Assembly (NCBI RefSeq): GCF_037042905.1 | Contig: NW_026974140.1 | Coordinates: 17,286,001-17,350,000, forward strand | DNA from: Lytechinus pictus | Taxonomy: Eukaryota; Echinodermata; Echinoidea; Temnopleuroida; Toxopneustidae | Direction of reading: 5' to 3' | Length of the DNA stretch: 64,000 nt | Shown: in pieces, positions 35,554 to 47,167 of the stretch | How positions within the stretch are numbered: position 1 is the first letter of the stretch | Layout: every line of letters begins with the position of its first letter | Made by a program: the position numbers and the translations under genes | Notes under the pieces: model-generated | What the model was told of the DNA's origin: nothing | What the model saw: the letters and a program-made list of their open reading frames with translations, nothing else | The model's database searches: none

Positions 35554-37805
35554 GGCCGGTGTACCGGCGGATCCTGCGCCTGGCAGATACCGTTCTAGGC
35601 ACCAAATCCGCCGGCGGATATGGTTCTCCTCCGGCGGATTCAGTACCAAAAAAGGCCACTCCCTTCGGAAGATTCGGAAGATATCGTTCTTGCGCTATCG
35701 CGATATCCTTCATTCATCACGTTCACACGTCATGCATGCACGCGCACCGCGCGTGAATAACGTTGCGAAATGAAGTTCGAAGAAGAGGTGGGTTAGCCTT
35801 AGTCTAATTGAGAGCCAGCTACCTTTCGGATTCTAGTTACATTAGGCCTTGAAGAGGAAAGCCTCAACATTTTGCCTTTATTCTGATGATTAGGGACAGA
35901 GTCAGACTCAGACTGACGTTAATCAGAGATTAAGTTTGCATATTAGGTTGGAACTAAGTTCTAGTGGAGACGCCAGCTTATCACAACGTTGGCCCCGTAA
36001 GGTGGTCTTCAGGGACGTCGCGCGATATAATTACGTTATCATGAAGTTCGAAGAAGAGGTAGCTCTCATTGAGAGCTACCTTTTGGACTCTAATTACATA
36101 ATTTCCAAGGCATTGAAGAGGAAGGCAGCCTACCCTTTTCTTTGTTTTCCAAAAATTAGCTTTTGACTAATTGTATTTTACCTTCGTTTCGCGCTATTGT
36201 TTGCCATTTTGTCATCTTTTAATTTATTTCCCACCGTGCTATTGCATTACATATGCCTGTTTTGGAATGATTTGTTCTTTCTCAAATGTTCTTCTTTCGT
36301 TCATTTTCCCGATTTCCTTCCTTTTCCATTAAAAAGGGTTTTTTTCTTCGTTTTCTTTTCACTTTTTCCTTTCCTTTTCCCCTCATTCCCCTTTCCCTTT
36401 CTTTCTCCCTCCTTTTTTTTCCTTTCCCGTTTTTCTTTTATTCCTGGTTAAATCCGCCAGGGGGCAACTCCCCCCCCCCTGCCTGTTACGTCATGAATAT
36501 CCATTAGGTGGACTGATGATGTCACATCTCCACTTGTTCTTTTGTAATTTATTATATGAAATTAGGTTTATTCAAATTTTTTCCTCCAAGAACTAGAAAA
36601 TTTGGATTGACAACTGATTTAGTGCATTAGATATTTATTGCTGCAACTTATTTCATTATAAGGGAGACATATTATTCACACAAGTATGAAATAAATGAAA
36701 AAAATATGGTTTTGTGTGATAACATAAGAAAACGGAAAATGGGGATGTGACATCATCAGCCCAACTAATGAATATTCATTATGACTGTTTTCACAAAATA
36801 TTGCTTAACTTTAAACTTCAATAACTTTATTATTTGTTATCCGATTTTGATGAAATTTTCTGCATTTTGCTCAGTGAATTCTACTCTATGTATTAAGATA
36901 TAAATATTTTCAGCCCGGACCATCCCTTTAATTCAGATTCCTTAACAAAAATATTTAAAAAAAAAGAATAAAAAAAAAACAAATAAAAAAAATACATGAC
37001 AAATTAAAAATAAGCCTACAATAAACTACATAAGATATTAATCATGTTTTGAAATTCTTTTTTTAAATGTTTGTTTGAAAAAAATTTTCACAAAAAATTA
37101 GCACTCTACAAGCAATAATATGAGTTAACAGCAATATATATTCATAAACTAATTTGCCTCATTTATTTTGAAATTATGAAGTTTTAACTCGTTGAAAATC
37201 TGTTGTTTTATAAAAACCATGGGCCTATATGGGGGTACAAATTTTCGCCAGTCTGGCAAACTTACACTAATCATGGTGTGAAAAAGCACAGTTAAAGATA
37301 TCGATGCATACTGCGGACTGAAAGTAGTATAAATTTTCACGTAGGGCCTACAAAACAAAATGATGAAAATTTCATCAAAATCTGATAATAATAAATAGCA
37401 AAGTTTTGGCGCATGTGCCAGGTCTATGTATACATGATATATCGAGTCATTGTTTCTCCTATTCCCTCACCCCCATCGAGCCCTTCGTCAAAAGCTGTAT
37501 GGATCCGCCCCTGAATAAAAATTCACTAAAAGTCTAAAGGCGGACGAAAATCCCCTCCCCCCATTGGTAACGACATTGCCAGAGCCGCGCATGCGCGCGC
37601 TGCCGAGGTTGGACGTCTGTCCAAATAAATATTACACGTATCGTCAATAGAACCAAATCCGCCGAGGAACCAAATCTGCAAACATCAAGCCGCGTCAAAC
37701 CCGGCGGATATGGTTCCGATTAAAAACGATATCGGCCATTAAGAACGATATCTGCCGGCGGATACGGTATCCGCCGGTGGAACCGAATCCGCCGCTACAC
37801 CGGTC
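35554..37805. mobile_element. GGCCGGTGTA-ended element with repeated GGCGGATA motifs
   Basis: The left end is near GGCCGGTGTACCGGCGGAT and the right end, complemented, GACCGGTGTAGCGGCGGAT. Both subterminal regions (35554-35660 and 37650-37805) contain many copies of CCGGCGGATAYSGT and ATCCGCCG in both orientations. These are probable binding sites for its transposase. The interior holds pyrimidine-rich tracts (36280-36450), an inverted repeat at 36491-36532 / 36742-36784, and no clear transposase. Boundaries are good to a few bases; no target duplication was confirmed. Confidence 0.6.
36041..36166 (+). other. Small open frame, duplicated (unrecognised)
   Basis: It starts ATGAAGTTCGAAGAAGAGGT and encodes 41 residues, MKFEEEVALIES then KALKRKA. 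A diverged, frame-broken copy starts at 35770 with the same 20 bases. The duplication suggests a transposon-encoded first exon or simply a repeated segment. No family was recognised. Confidence 0.3.
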
Positions 37806-38069
37806 GCGCAGCTAGCTAGTGACGTTGATGATGCGCCGGGGCTTCAGGCGACTCGTCATAGATCTAGCAACTTAGACAATGACGTCTAATTTGCCTGGCC
37901 TGATTTGAAGTGTAATGGCTTCAGGGCTGATGTTTATCAACGATGATTGTTCAAGGTTAGATTTCAAATTTTAAATGTCATTTGACTTTTAAGTCTATAA
38001 ATCTTAAATAAAGGCGCTGTATCCCCGAAATCCGGGTCTAAATTTCAACTCTGAGTCCGAGACCATGGC

Positions 38070-38295
38070 ATGGACGGCGAAAAAACAACCCATGCATCGG
38101 ATGCATTGCATTGGCTGCGCGCTGCGCTGCAGCTGCACTGTGATGATGGGTTCAGCGAAGAGCTCAGAGAAAATAAGGTGGTTATATTCAATCCCGAAAT
38201 GCTTTGCGAGTGGTCACAAAATCGTCTCGACGCAAATCACCTAATACAGCCGTCTGGTGAAATCGCTGATAACAACAATCACCGATTTGGTAATG
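38070..38295 (+). CDS. Possible first exon of an unidentified gene carried by the large element
   Basis: An open frame begins ATGGACGGCGAAAAAAC and encodes about 75 residues, including HASDALHWLRAAL and NPEMLCEWSQNRLDANHL. It ends at a reasonable donor (GATTTGGTAATG). It is GC- and CpG-richer than its surroundings and coding-like in codon usage. The foldback element begins 175 bp downstream, so any following intron is now disrupted. It could be a transposase first exon or a captured host exon; I do not recognise it. Confidence 0.35.
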
Positions 38296-39349
38296 ATTTT
38301 AGTTTCCTGAAACTTATATTTGTAAAGTTTTAAATATCAAAGTATGTTTTTATATGTATGTATATTCCTCAACATATTTTTTAAGTTATCTTTGATATTG
38401 TTGTAGTCATATTCTTTCATATTCGTTTTTTGATCGCTACTAATTTGTTGTTGCATTCGGTATTTTATAGATGGCAAATATAGCGATCTTCAACGCTTAT
38501 ATATAAGCGTCGAAATTTGTAGCCATCTCCTTGTATTAGTCTATATTATACGACGTGTCAAATTGTAGCGAACTAGTTCGCTATTTCCAGATCTCCTCTA
38601 TATATATATACACGACGGGAAATTGTAGCGAACTAGTTCGCTATTTTCCAGATCTCCTGTATATACATACGATGGGAAATTGTAGCGAACTAGTTCGCTA
38701 TTTTCCAGATCTCCTGTATATACATACGATGGGAAATTGTAGCGAACTAGTTCGCTATTTTCCAGATCTCCTCTTAACGACGGGAAATTGTAGCGAACTA
38801 GTTCGCTATTTTCCAGATCTCCTCTTAACGACGGGAAATTGTAGCGAACTAGTTCGCTATTTTCCAGATCTCCTCTATATACATACGATGGGAAATTGTA
38901 GCGAACTAGTTCGCTATTTTCCAATTCTCCTCTATGTATACGATGGGAAATTGTAGCGAACTAGTTCGCTATTTTCCAGATCTCCTCTAGGCCTATATAT
39001 ATATACACGACGGGAAATTGTAGCGAACTAGTTCGCTATTTTCCAGATCTCCTGTATATACATACGATGGGAAATTGTAGCGAACTAGTTCGCTATTTTC
39101 CAGATCTCCTCTATATATATATACACGACGGGAAATTGTAGCGAACTAGTTCGCTATTTTCCAGATCTCCTCTATATATATATACACGACGGGAAATTGT
39201 AGCGAACTAGTTCGCTATTTTCCAGATCTCCTATATATACATACGATGGGAAATTGTAGCGAACTAGTTCGCTACAATTCCCACGTACTGGTGTATATAT
39301 ATATCGAGGAGATCTGGATATAGCGAACTAGTTCGCTACAATTTCCCCT

Positions 39350-42112
39350 CAGGCGCGGATCCAGGAGGGGGCCGAGCCGGCCCCCCCTATTTTTTGACAA
39401 CCTGCAGAAAAAGTGTACTCTTTAACTTGATAGAAACTATGAAAAACAGAAAGAAAAGTAAGAAAGAGGTATCATACCCATGATGTGTAATTTACAACCT
39501 CGTAACGGCCGGCCAACCCCGAAAGGAAACAATAAAAGGGTGAAGGGGAGAATTAGAAAATAAACTTTATATAAAAAATTTCGCTCGCGCTTCGCGCTCG
39601 CATTGATTGTGTAATGAATCCCATTCAAGAGGATTAAATGGCACTTATACATCCAGATCTGAAATCAATTTTGCACACAATATTTTAGCTCGCACATCAA
39701 GCTTTATTATTTTGTCTGTTTTACACAAATTGTTTATATCAAAGTTTTCAGCTCGCGCTGCGCGCTGGCATTGTTTGATTTGTGAGTTACCTATCCTCTG
39801 GAAATTCTTACCAAAATATGTCAAAATTCTCCTTTATCATGTCAGTTTATAAAAGAAAATGAGCTCGTGCTTCGCGCTCGCATTTAATTATTTGAGAAAC
39901 ACAGCTTTTTCTGTATTTAAATAAAAACGCGCTTAGACTGTCCAGTTTTCAGGTCGGAATATCAAAAATTTTGAGCTCGCACTTCGCACTCTCATTATTT
40001 AATTGGTGATACTTGTATCCTTTTCATTAATCACTAAAAACAGTCCTAATTGAGTCCCTTTTCACGTTACTATGATAAAATTTAGGCTCGCGCTTCGCGC
40101 TCGCGTTGTTTAGTTGGATACTTATCTTTTTTCATAATTATAATTATCTTCAGAATCTTCAGGTCTAAGGACATGAAATATCAAAGAATTTGAGCTCGCG
40201 CTTCGCGCTCGCATTATATATTAAGACCACACGAGATACCTTATCTTGTTTATAATAATAAAATTAACATATACTTAAAACTTCAGTCTCTCGTTAGGAC
40301 TACCCCCTTGTAGGGTCGTTTACAGCTCACGAAATAAACTTCCTACACGGAGGGAAACTATAACGTTCTAACGCACACAAACTTGAAAGTCACCACGACG
40401 CTTAATAAATCACCACGAAGACCTTGTCTTAAAGTTCCAACCAATAAAGCCTTGTTGCATTTATTCAATGGATAAAGATCGACGAGCAATAACAAATGTC
40501 GAAGTGTCACTTGATTCGTAACATAAACTTGTGTGTGAACACGACTTGAGCGTAATGTGTGAACACTGCTTGAGCTTATATGACGTACATGTGAATACAA
40601 CCAGTCGCACGTGTTCCACTGTGTGTAGGTGTGTATGTATGACCAACGTGTGTGTGTGGCCAACGTGTGTGCCACTGCGTATGTGTGTGGTTAGCTGAAA
40701 CAAATAAACATAAACATAAATTAATGAGTAAATTGTATAAGTTAAATTAAACTGTCTGATTACATACATGAAAACTCTATGATATTATACTTGTTGAACT
40801 ACATGATAAACACCAAATGTAATATTGTGATGTGATTAATATTCTTATTAAACCAAAGTAATTGTTTGTGGACTTATCTTTCAAATGTGAATTGGGCTCT
40901 TAATAGTGATAAGATGCGTTAATGATACATTGATCATAACTTGTTATTCATGATCTATTCTATACATTAGATACTGAGATTAAATATAAGCAATAAAGAT
41001 TAACTGAATGCATGTATACATAACACATGAATTATTCCTTTAACTTTGCTGTAGTACAACAACTAATAAGAACTTCAAACTAAACTTTCGTTTCTGTCTC
41101 TAAATGACATTCCTATAAACCCCATTCACACTAACTTGGATCAGTGAGAATTAAGTTTGTGTCGGAACAGACCTTCAAACAGTGGTTTTCTCTGAAACTC
41201 TGCTCTGGAGTCTGATTCATCACCAGCCAGAGAGTGGTCTGCATCCCCTCACACACACTGGTATTGGTGTATTGCATGCATCGTATGCACAGTGTAGGGC
41301 TTCCCTTTGTGAGGAGATACGAGCACTGTCCAGAGTATGATGATGAGTCATAAACTCCTTCTCGCTCTAAACTTACTTTCACTTCTTTCCCTAACTTGAC
41401 TATATACACAATATGTGATATATAAAATGATGCTACTAATGAATTACATACATCTATAACTGAAACAACTTATCCCAGATAATATACAAGGATCAAATTA
41501 ATCTTAAACTAAGATGAATCTATCATACATATAATAGAACATACATCAAATGTAAATTATATCTTGCTGGGTGTGCCCATTATGCTGCACACATAATTAT
41601 CTTGCATTACAGAAACATATATATATACTCCATGAGAGAGTTGGTATAATTACTGACCAACTTGCAACATGTATCTTCCTAAGTTAAATCTTGCAATTCA
41701 TACATTAATTTGTAATTACAACATTATGCAATATAATAAATGAGAATAATTAAACTCACCAACTGTTATATACCCCAAAATGATGAATTCTTGTCAACTT
41801 GCTGTGAGCTTCTTCAAGAGCAACTGCATCCAACTTTCTTTTTCTAAGCAATGAGCTCTTTGTGCAAGTATGATGCCCACTCCTTTGGGCTTGACCACAG
41901 ATATGCAAATTAGGGGTTACACTCCTAGCCTGCCTAATAGGGGTGTTACTCATATATTCTTAAAGGTAAATTTTGGGAACTAATTCTGACTGGTAGCCGC
42001 CGTAACACCCTAAAAAACCGAAAAAAATCAGATTATAGCGGCCAATCGAGAAAAACGTTGATAAAAATATTTTTCGGCCCCCCCCTATTGGCGAAAGCTG
42101 GATCCGCCCCTG
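39350..42112. mobile_element. CAGGSGCGGATCCAG-ended element nested in the foldback, 5-bp duplication
   Basis: It begins CAGGCGCGGATCCAG and ends with the complement of CAGGGGCGGATCCAG, flanked by CCCCT on both sides (39345-39349, 42113-42117). Removing it restores an intact foldback unit (CAATTTCCCCTCGTC). The left third has about six to seven spaced copies of GCTCGCGCTTCGCGCTCGC (39579, 39755, 39858, 39973, 40086, 40193). Two exon-like minus-strand segments lie in the right half. CAGGG ends with a 5-bp duplication suggest a hAT-related group; no transposase domain was identified. Confidence 0.87.
41160..41953 (-). CDS. Two exon-like open segments inside the nested element (unrecognised)
   Basis: Minus-strand 41953-41761 opens with ATG and encodes MSNTPIRQARSVTP, ICGQAQRSGHHTC and SLLRKRKLDA, ending at a strong donor (TTGGTGAGT). 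A second open stretch, about 41372-41160, begins after CTCTGGACAG and encodes a Cys-rich piece (TKGSPTLCIRCMQY, CEGMQTTLW, CLKVC), ending near a possible GAAGGTCTGT donor. Phases were not proven. Either this is the start of the element's own protein or captured host exons. I do not recognise the family. Confidence 0.35.
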
Positions 42113-43265
42113 CCCCTCGTCTATAATCGAGGAGATCCGAAATAGCGAACTAGTTCGCTACAATTCCCACTGGTGTATATATCGAGGAGATCTGGAAATA
42201 GCGAACTAGTTCGCTACCATTTCCGCCCGTCGTGTATATACAGGAGATCTGGAAAATAGCGAACTAGTTCGCTACCATTTCCGCCCGTCGTGTATATACA
42301 GGAGATCTGGAAAATAGCGAACTAGTTCGCTACAATTTCCCGTCGTATATATATATATAGAGCAGATTTGGAAATAGCGAACTAGTTCGCTACAATTTCC
42401 CGTCGTTAAGAGGAGATCTGGAAAATAGCGAACTAGTTCGCTACAATTTCCCATCGTATGTATATACAGGAGATCTGGAAAATAGCGAACTAGTTCGCTA
42501 CAATTTCCCGTCGTGTATATATATATAGAGGAGATCTGGAAAATAGCGAACTAGTTCGCTACAATTTCCCGTCGTATATATATATATAGAGCAGATTTGG
42601 AAATAGCGAACTAGTTCGCTACAATTTCCCGTCGTTAAGAGGAGATCTGGAAAATAGCGAACTAGTTCGCTACAATTTCCCATCGTATGTATATACAGGA
42701 GATCTGGAAAATAGCGAACTAGTTCGCTACAATTTCCCGTCGTGTATATATATATAGAGGAGATCTGGAAAATAGCGAACTAGTTCGCTACAATTTCCCA
42801 TCGTATGTATATACAGGAGATCTGGAAAATAGCGAACTAGTTCGCTACAATTTCCCGTCGTGTATATATATATAGAGGAGATCTGGAAAATAGCGAACTA
42901 GTTCGCTACAATTTCCCATCGTATGTATATACAGGAGATCTGGAAAATAGCGAACTAGTTCGCTACAATTTCCCATCGTATGTATATACAGGAGATCTGG
43001 AAAATAGCGAACTAGTTCGCTACAATTTCCCGTCGTGTATATATATATAGAGGAGATCTGGAAATAGCGAACTAGTTCGCTACAATTTGACACGTCGTAT
43101 AATATAGACTAATACAAGGAGATGGCTACAAATTTCGACGCTTATATATAAGCGTTTAAGATCGCTATATTTGCCATCTTATAATTTCCCTGTTGCATTT
43201 GATCGGCATTTGATTTCGTTGGCATGAACAATAAAATACGCGCGCAGCTCAGCTGCATGCGCGTA

Positions 43266-43330
43266 TCGAGTTGACCTTCCTTATAGCAACACGCTTGTCA
43301 AGGCCCTATATAAACAAGGTTGCGACAACA
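43266..43330. other. Fused inner termini within the 13.2-kb element
   Basis: Bases 43266-43296 (GAGTTGACCTTCCTTATAGC…ACGCTTGT) match the complement of the left subterminal sequence at 35183-35213. Bases 43296-43325 (CAAGGCCCTATATAAACAAG) match the complement of the right subterminal sequence at 48278-48305. The outermost ~25-33 bp of both termini are missing at the join. This is what two adjacent related elements would look like after deletion of their facing ends. Confidence 0.7.
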
Positions 43331-44900
43331 GGGGTCAAAGGTCAAATTTGAAGGATCTCGAATAGTTCCAACCGGGCCTTTTTGTCGACTGCTACCATTG
43401 GAAATGCGTGTAAAATTTTGAATCATTTTTTATAATTATATCGGAAATCGACGTTAGAAATTTATTTTCACACTGCACATCCATATCAATATATTAGCGG
43501 CCACCTAAATTTATCAAATTTGTACAATCTTGTAACAAAAATCGTGAAATATCGTTGATTTGAAAAATGGCAACCGAGTTCGTCGCAAGCCGCAAATGCT
43601 CACTGCTGCTGGTAGCGAGCGGGACGCTGCACTAATTTTCCCCGGAACTGTCGGGCTGGATGTAAGGTTCTGCTGGCCCCCACGGGTCGTTTAGAGAGGT
43701 GAGCATGTACCGGAATGTCATGTGGTGCCATAAATACTAGTTTCATCACTTTCATGTCCTAAATTCTTATTGTAGATTTTTTGCCGTAGTAAATTTAGCT
43801 GAATTTTATTTTTTTTACCAGAGCACTCAAAAACATGAATGATTTGAGCATATCTTTGTGCCTGTCTTTAGTTTGAGTTTGACTGAGTCTGAGTGGGCCC
43901 TTAATCATTAATTAATTATTTATTTATTTTTGATTTCTGATATTTAAATAGGCCACAGGGCGGCACATATCATCAACTTGCTGGTTTTCCATGTGGCCCT
44001 ATTAACAAAAAAGTACAGCAAAAAATGTTACTAGATCTATTAATAATACCAAATAGATCTAACGTGAGATCTAGATCTACATGCAGCTGCAGTGAGTTAA
44101 AATAAACATGACAAAATGTAGGCAAAAAATGTATGTGAACATGTTATAGGAAAGATGATTGGTATCCTTAATTGGGAATTATGTTCATTTAATATTAAAA
44201 TCAACTATGACAATTTGAATCAATCCTGTGAATTTAGATTTTGAAGATGAAACATATCTTGCCTATTAATTGATGGAAAGAGAGATAAGTGCTGTGCAGA
44301 ATGCAGATATTCAATTCTACTAACCTTATTTTTATTAAGAACAAAATTAATTTCAAGAATTCAATTTATTTTGGGGGGTTGGGGCCAATGCATAAAGTGA
44401 ATTTACAACCAGGACTGTACCAAATAGTGAAGTGCTTTATCCAGTTTAGATCAAAAGAACATAAAAAAAAAGAAAGTAAATAAATATTTATTCATTTCAA
44501 TCACCACACAGCACAAGATTTACTAAATGAGGATAACGTTAGGTTACTTATATCATAAAATTTTACATTGGATAAGTGGTCTTGTCAGTTGTCAGCAGAA
44601 TAAGGCTAGTGCTAATTTCCCCTTATATTCCTATCGCTACAGAATTTTTCATAGCGTTCTTAATATTTCTACCCTTTATGCCCTGTAAAAACATACCATG
44701 GTGTTCTTTGGATTTTATACCATTTCAATGCCTTACATACATGTACCTCGTTGCTCTCGAGATCAACATGCTTTGTTTTATTTTCATATATGATACAGGC
44801 CAGGGTTATCCTTATAGTTGCCACCGTGATGTAAAACTGAAATACCCAAGTAGGCCTAGTACAGTACTAGACCAAAAGCTTAAGTTTAGTATCTGTATTT
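43331..44900. other. Unassigned sequence of the large element
   Basis: A CpG-rich patch at about 43565-43700 contains a short frame starting ATGGCAACCGAGTTCG and a good donor-like AGAGGTGAGC at 43699. It could be a promoter or first exon of an element-borne transcript. The rest is AT-rich with repeated AGATCTAGATCT words near 44040-44080. No gene was recognised. Confidence 0.3.
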
Positions 44901-45342
44901 GGTTGTTTTGCTGAACTGTGTTGGCTTCTCTCACTTAGTAAAATGTCAGAAATTGTTAAATAAATCCCTAGAAATGGTTATTCCTGTCTAGCCTAGTACC
45001 AATTTGGCTATAAACTCTTTGTTGTGTACTGGGTGAGTTCAATTCTCACGAGGCATATTCGAACATCATTGACCACCAAGTCTATGATAACCCGAAATGC
45101 TTTCATGGTGTCAGTACATGGACAAATGAGTTTAGTAATCCAGTTGGTTTGCATGTAGCTTCCTTTTTTTTTTTAAATATTACTTTCATTTCTGCACTGC
45201 CAATACTTTGCACATTTTCTAGACCAAAAATCTTCAATCTCTGTACCATCTCAGATGTTGTTCTGGAAGTTTCCATGGCAAAAAAGAATAGTGTAGCAAA
45301 AAACATCTGAGATAGTGTAGTAGGTTTCATGGTCATCATGTA

Positions 45343-45377
45343 TCTTTCTTGGGCAAATGTTGGTCCTGAAAAGGACC
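45343..45377 (-). terminator. Histone-type mRNA 3' end signal (stem-loop plus HDE), no histone gene seen
   Basis: On the minus strand GGTCCTTTTCAGGACC (45377-45362) fits the replication-dependent histone 3' stem-loop consensus exactly: a 6-bp stem and a 4-base loop. It is followed after 10 nt by CAAGAAAGA (45351-45343), the classic histone downstream element bound by U7 snRNA. Upstream on the same strand I find no histone reading frame, intact or obviously decayed, within several hundred bases. It may mark a captured or dead histone 3' end, or a non-histone transcript using this signal. Confidence 0.6.
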
Positions 45378-46911
45378 ACCCAATCTTGACGTTGCGACAA
45401 GTGTGTTCTTGTCGTCCTACTCATGCCTTGTGTACTGAAAACCCTCTCGCTCAGACAGCAAGTATTGTATGTGCTAGTCCTTACGTGGAGCCACACTTAG
45501 AACAAGTTTCATTCAGTCTGTGCCTGCAGACTAAACTAATGTGGCCATGGCACCTCCTCACCCATCCAATGCCATATAAAGTTCATATTGGCATTAAAAT
45601 GTATTTGCTTAATAAAACAACCTCTTTACAACTATCTAAATTAACGCATGATCCAACTATATTATCATTATATGTACACTAAATATGAAATAAAAGAAAC
45701 AATAGGTAGAGAGTGAGAGATTGACCCTCATTTTATGCTGTTGCCACCAATGAAAGTTCTTAATTTAAATTTGGAACTTCATGAGAGTCGAACTCATCCA
45801 ACATTGCACAAAATGCGGTCAGAAGACAGGCGGAATGATACATGATGAAAGATTTAAAGGAGAACATTTCAAGGAAATAAGAAAGATTGACTGCACAATG
45901 TAGCCCTACATGTATGTAATATAATCACATCTTATTACAATCATGATGAAAATCAAACAATCATACTTACACAGCTTACTGGCTTATCCAGTAGTTCCTC
46001 TCATCCAAAACAGATCAATCGGCAGCAATTACATGTAGGGCCTATTTTATTTTCCGTAATCAAATTGAAAAAAAAAATCTACATTTAGATCTAACTTAGA
46101 TAAGTTTGGTGCATCAATGATTATCTTGTCAACTAAGCACGTATTATCATTGGCTTTTGTAATTACTTAGTTATCACACCATACATATCAACAGAGTAGA
46201 GGTCTACATGTGCATGTATGCTAAATTAGGCCTTTAAAGTTTCTTTGAAAAACTACAAAGAATTGATTTTAATTCCAAACCATTTCAAATTGCTTGGCCT
46301 AGTCGAAGAAAATTTTGGTCTAGATACCCAACCTGTCCGGACATGCAACTAGTGGTATGATAGGGGCACTTGTCCAATACTACAAGGTTGTGATAACATC
46401 CATGTGGTCTTAAACCACTTTTAAAAAATGCAGTGCTAAGCTAACACCACTTTTATCGCAAGGTTGTGATAACCTTGTCCACAGTTAGTAACCTGTGTGG
46501 TGAACAAGATTGTCAACAAGATTGTCAATTTTCTCTTGATCTAGACTGGATGAATACTTGATATTTTGGAACAGTCAATTTTGACCATACAGTGAATTCA
46601 TCATCATAAAAAAATGCCTTGGCACAAAACTAAATTGAATTCTTGAAATTTATAATTTTTTTCTAATTAAAAAGAGATTAAAGAGAGAGTCTGTGGAGAT
46701 GAAGAACTGCATCAGTCACAGAGGGCCTCACAAAAATATGCTCAAAATTAAAAGTTTTTGAGCGCTCTTGTGAATAAAAAAAAAAGATTTCTAAGTCTAG
46801 AATGAAAACAAATAACTGAATGGATCTGTCTTTTTGAGTGTGCATTGTACATGAATGTTGCGTAGACTCAAGACAGAAAGAGTGGTTGGAGAGTGCAAGA
46901 GGATGGGGTGC

Positions 46912-47167
46912 TTCCACTCTTCCCGCAATTCAAGAAACTTTTACTTTTTCCAGGAAAGGTTCCAGAAATGAAAAAAATTCCAGGAAATTCAGGGAAATCC
47001 AAAAATTACAAGGGGGGCCTTGACAAGCAAAATTTAAAAATTGTAATGTAGAAATGCAGAAGTGTGCCCCCCCCCCTTTGAACGTGAAGTCCCTTTTATT
47101 TTTGCATGTCAATTTTTTCCTCAGGAAAATGTGCCTCCCCTTTTGGAAAATCCTGGATCCGCCCATG
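46912..47167. mobile_element. Fragment ending in GGATCCGCCCATG
   Basis: The segment has repeated TTCCAGGAAA words, a C10 run and the terminus TTTTGGAAAATCCTGGATCCGC. This is the same kind of GCGGATCCAGG end as the element at 39350-42112. The opposite terminus was not found, so it is a fragment or a diverged copy. Confidence 0.45.

Larger units (their letters stand above)
38470..43178. mobile_element. Foldback element made of inverted satellite arms, no unique centre
   Basis: The ends GATGGCAAATATAGCGATCTT and its complement are flanked by TTATA on both sides (38465-38469, 43179-43183). The outer ~100 bp of each arm match closely (GCTTATATATAAGCGT, GTAGCCATCTCC). Inside, each arm is a tandem array of ~55-75 bp units, each centred on the 18-bp palindrome TAGCGAACTAGTTCGCTA; I count 14 copies on the left and 17 on the right. 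Unit orientation flips at about 39245-39282 without any spacer. Apart from the 39350-42112 insertion, the element is one ~1.9-kb inverted repeat. It has no coding capacity; frames reading NCSELVRYFP are repeat artefacts. Confidence 0.9.

Noticed and set aside
36197..36507. Phe/Ser-rich open frames
   Set aside because: They are translations of a long pyrimidine-rich tract (TTTCCC runs) and show low complexity only.
38560..39340. CRISPR-like array (palindromic repeats with spacers)
   Set aside because: The host is an animal genome, spacers are near-identical AT tracts instead of unique sequences, and the array is part of an inverted-repeat transposon.
38555..43093. Open frames repeating NCSELVRYFPDLL and NSELVRYNFPS on opposite strands
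   Set aside because: They arise because the tandem unit has no stops in some frames. Both strands are open over the same DNA, spacing varies with indels, and the segments are foldback arms. Not protein-coding.
45362..45682. Plus-strand 117-codon open frame over the histone-type signal
   Set aside because: It has no family resemblance and lies antisense to the stem-loop; the conserved signal is on the other strand. No histone frame could be found either.
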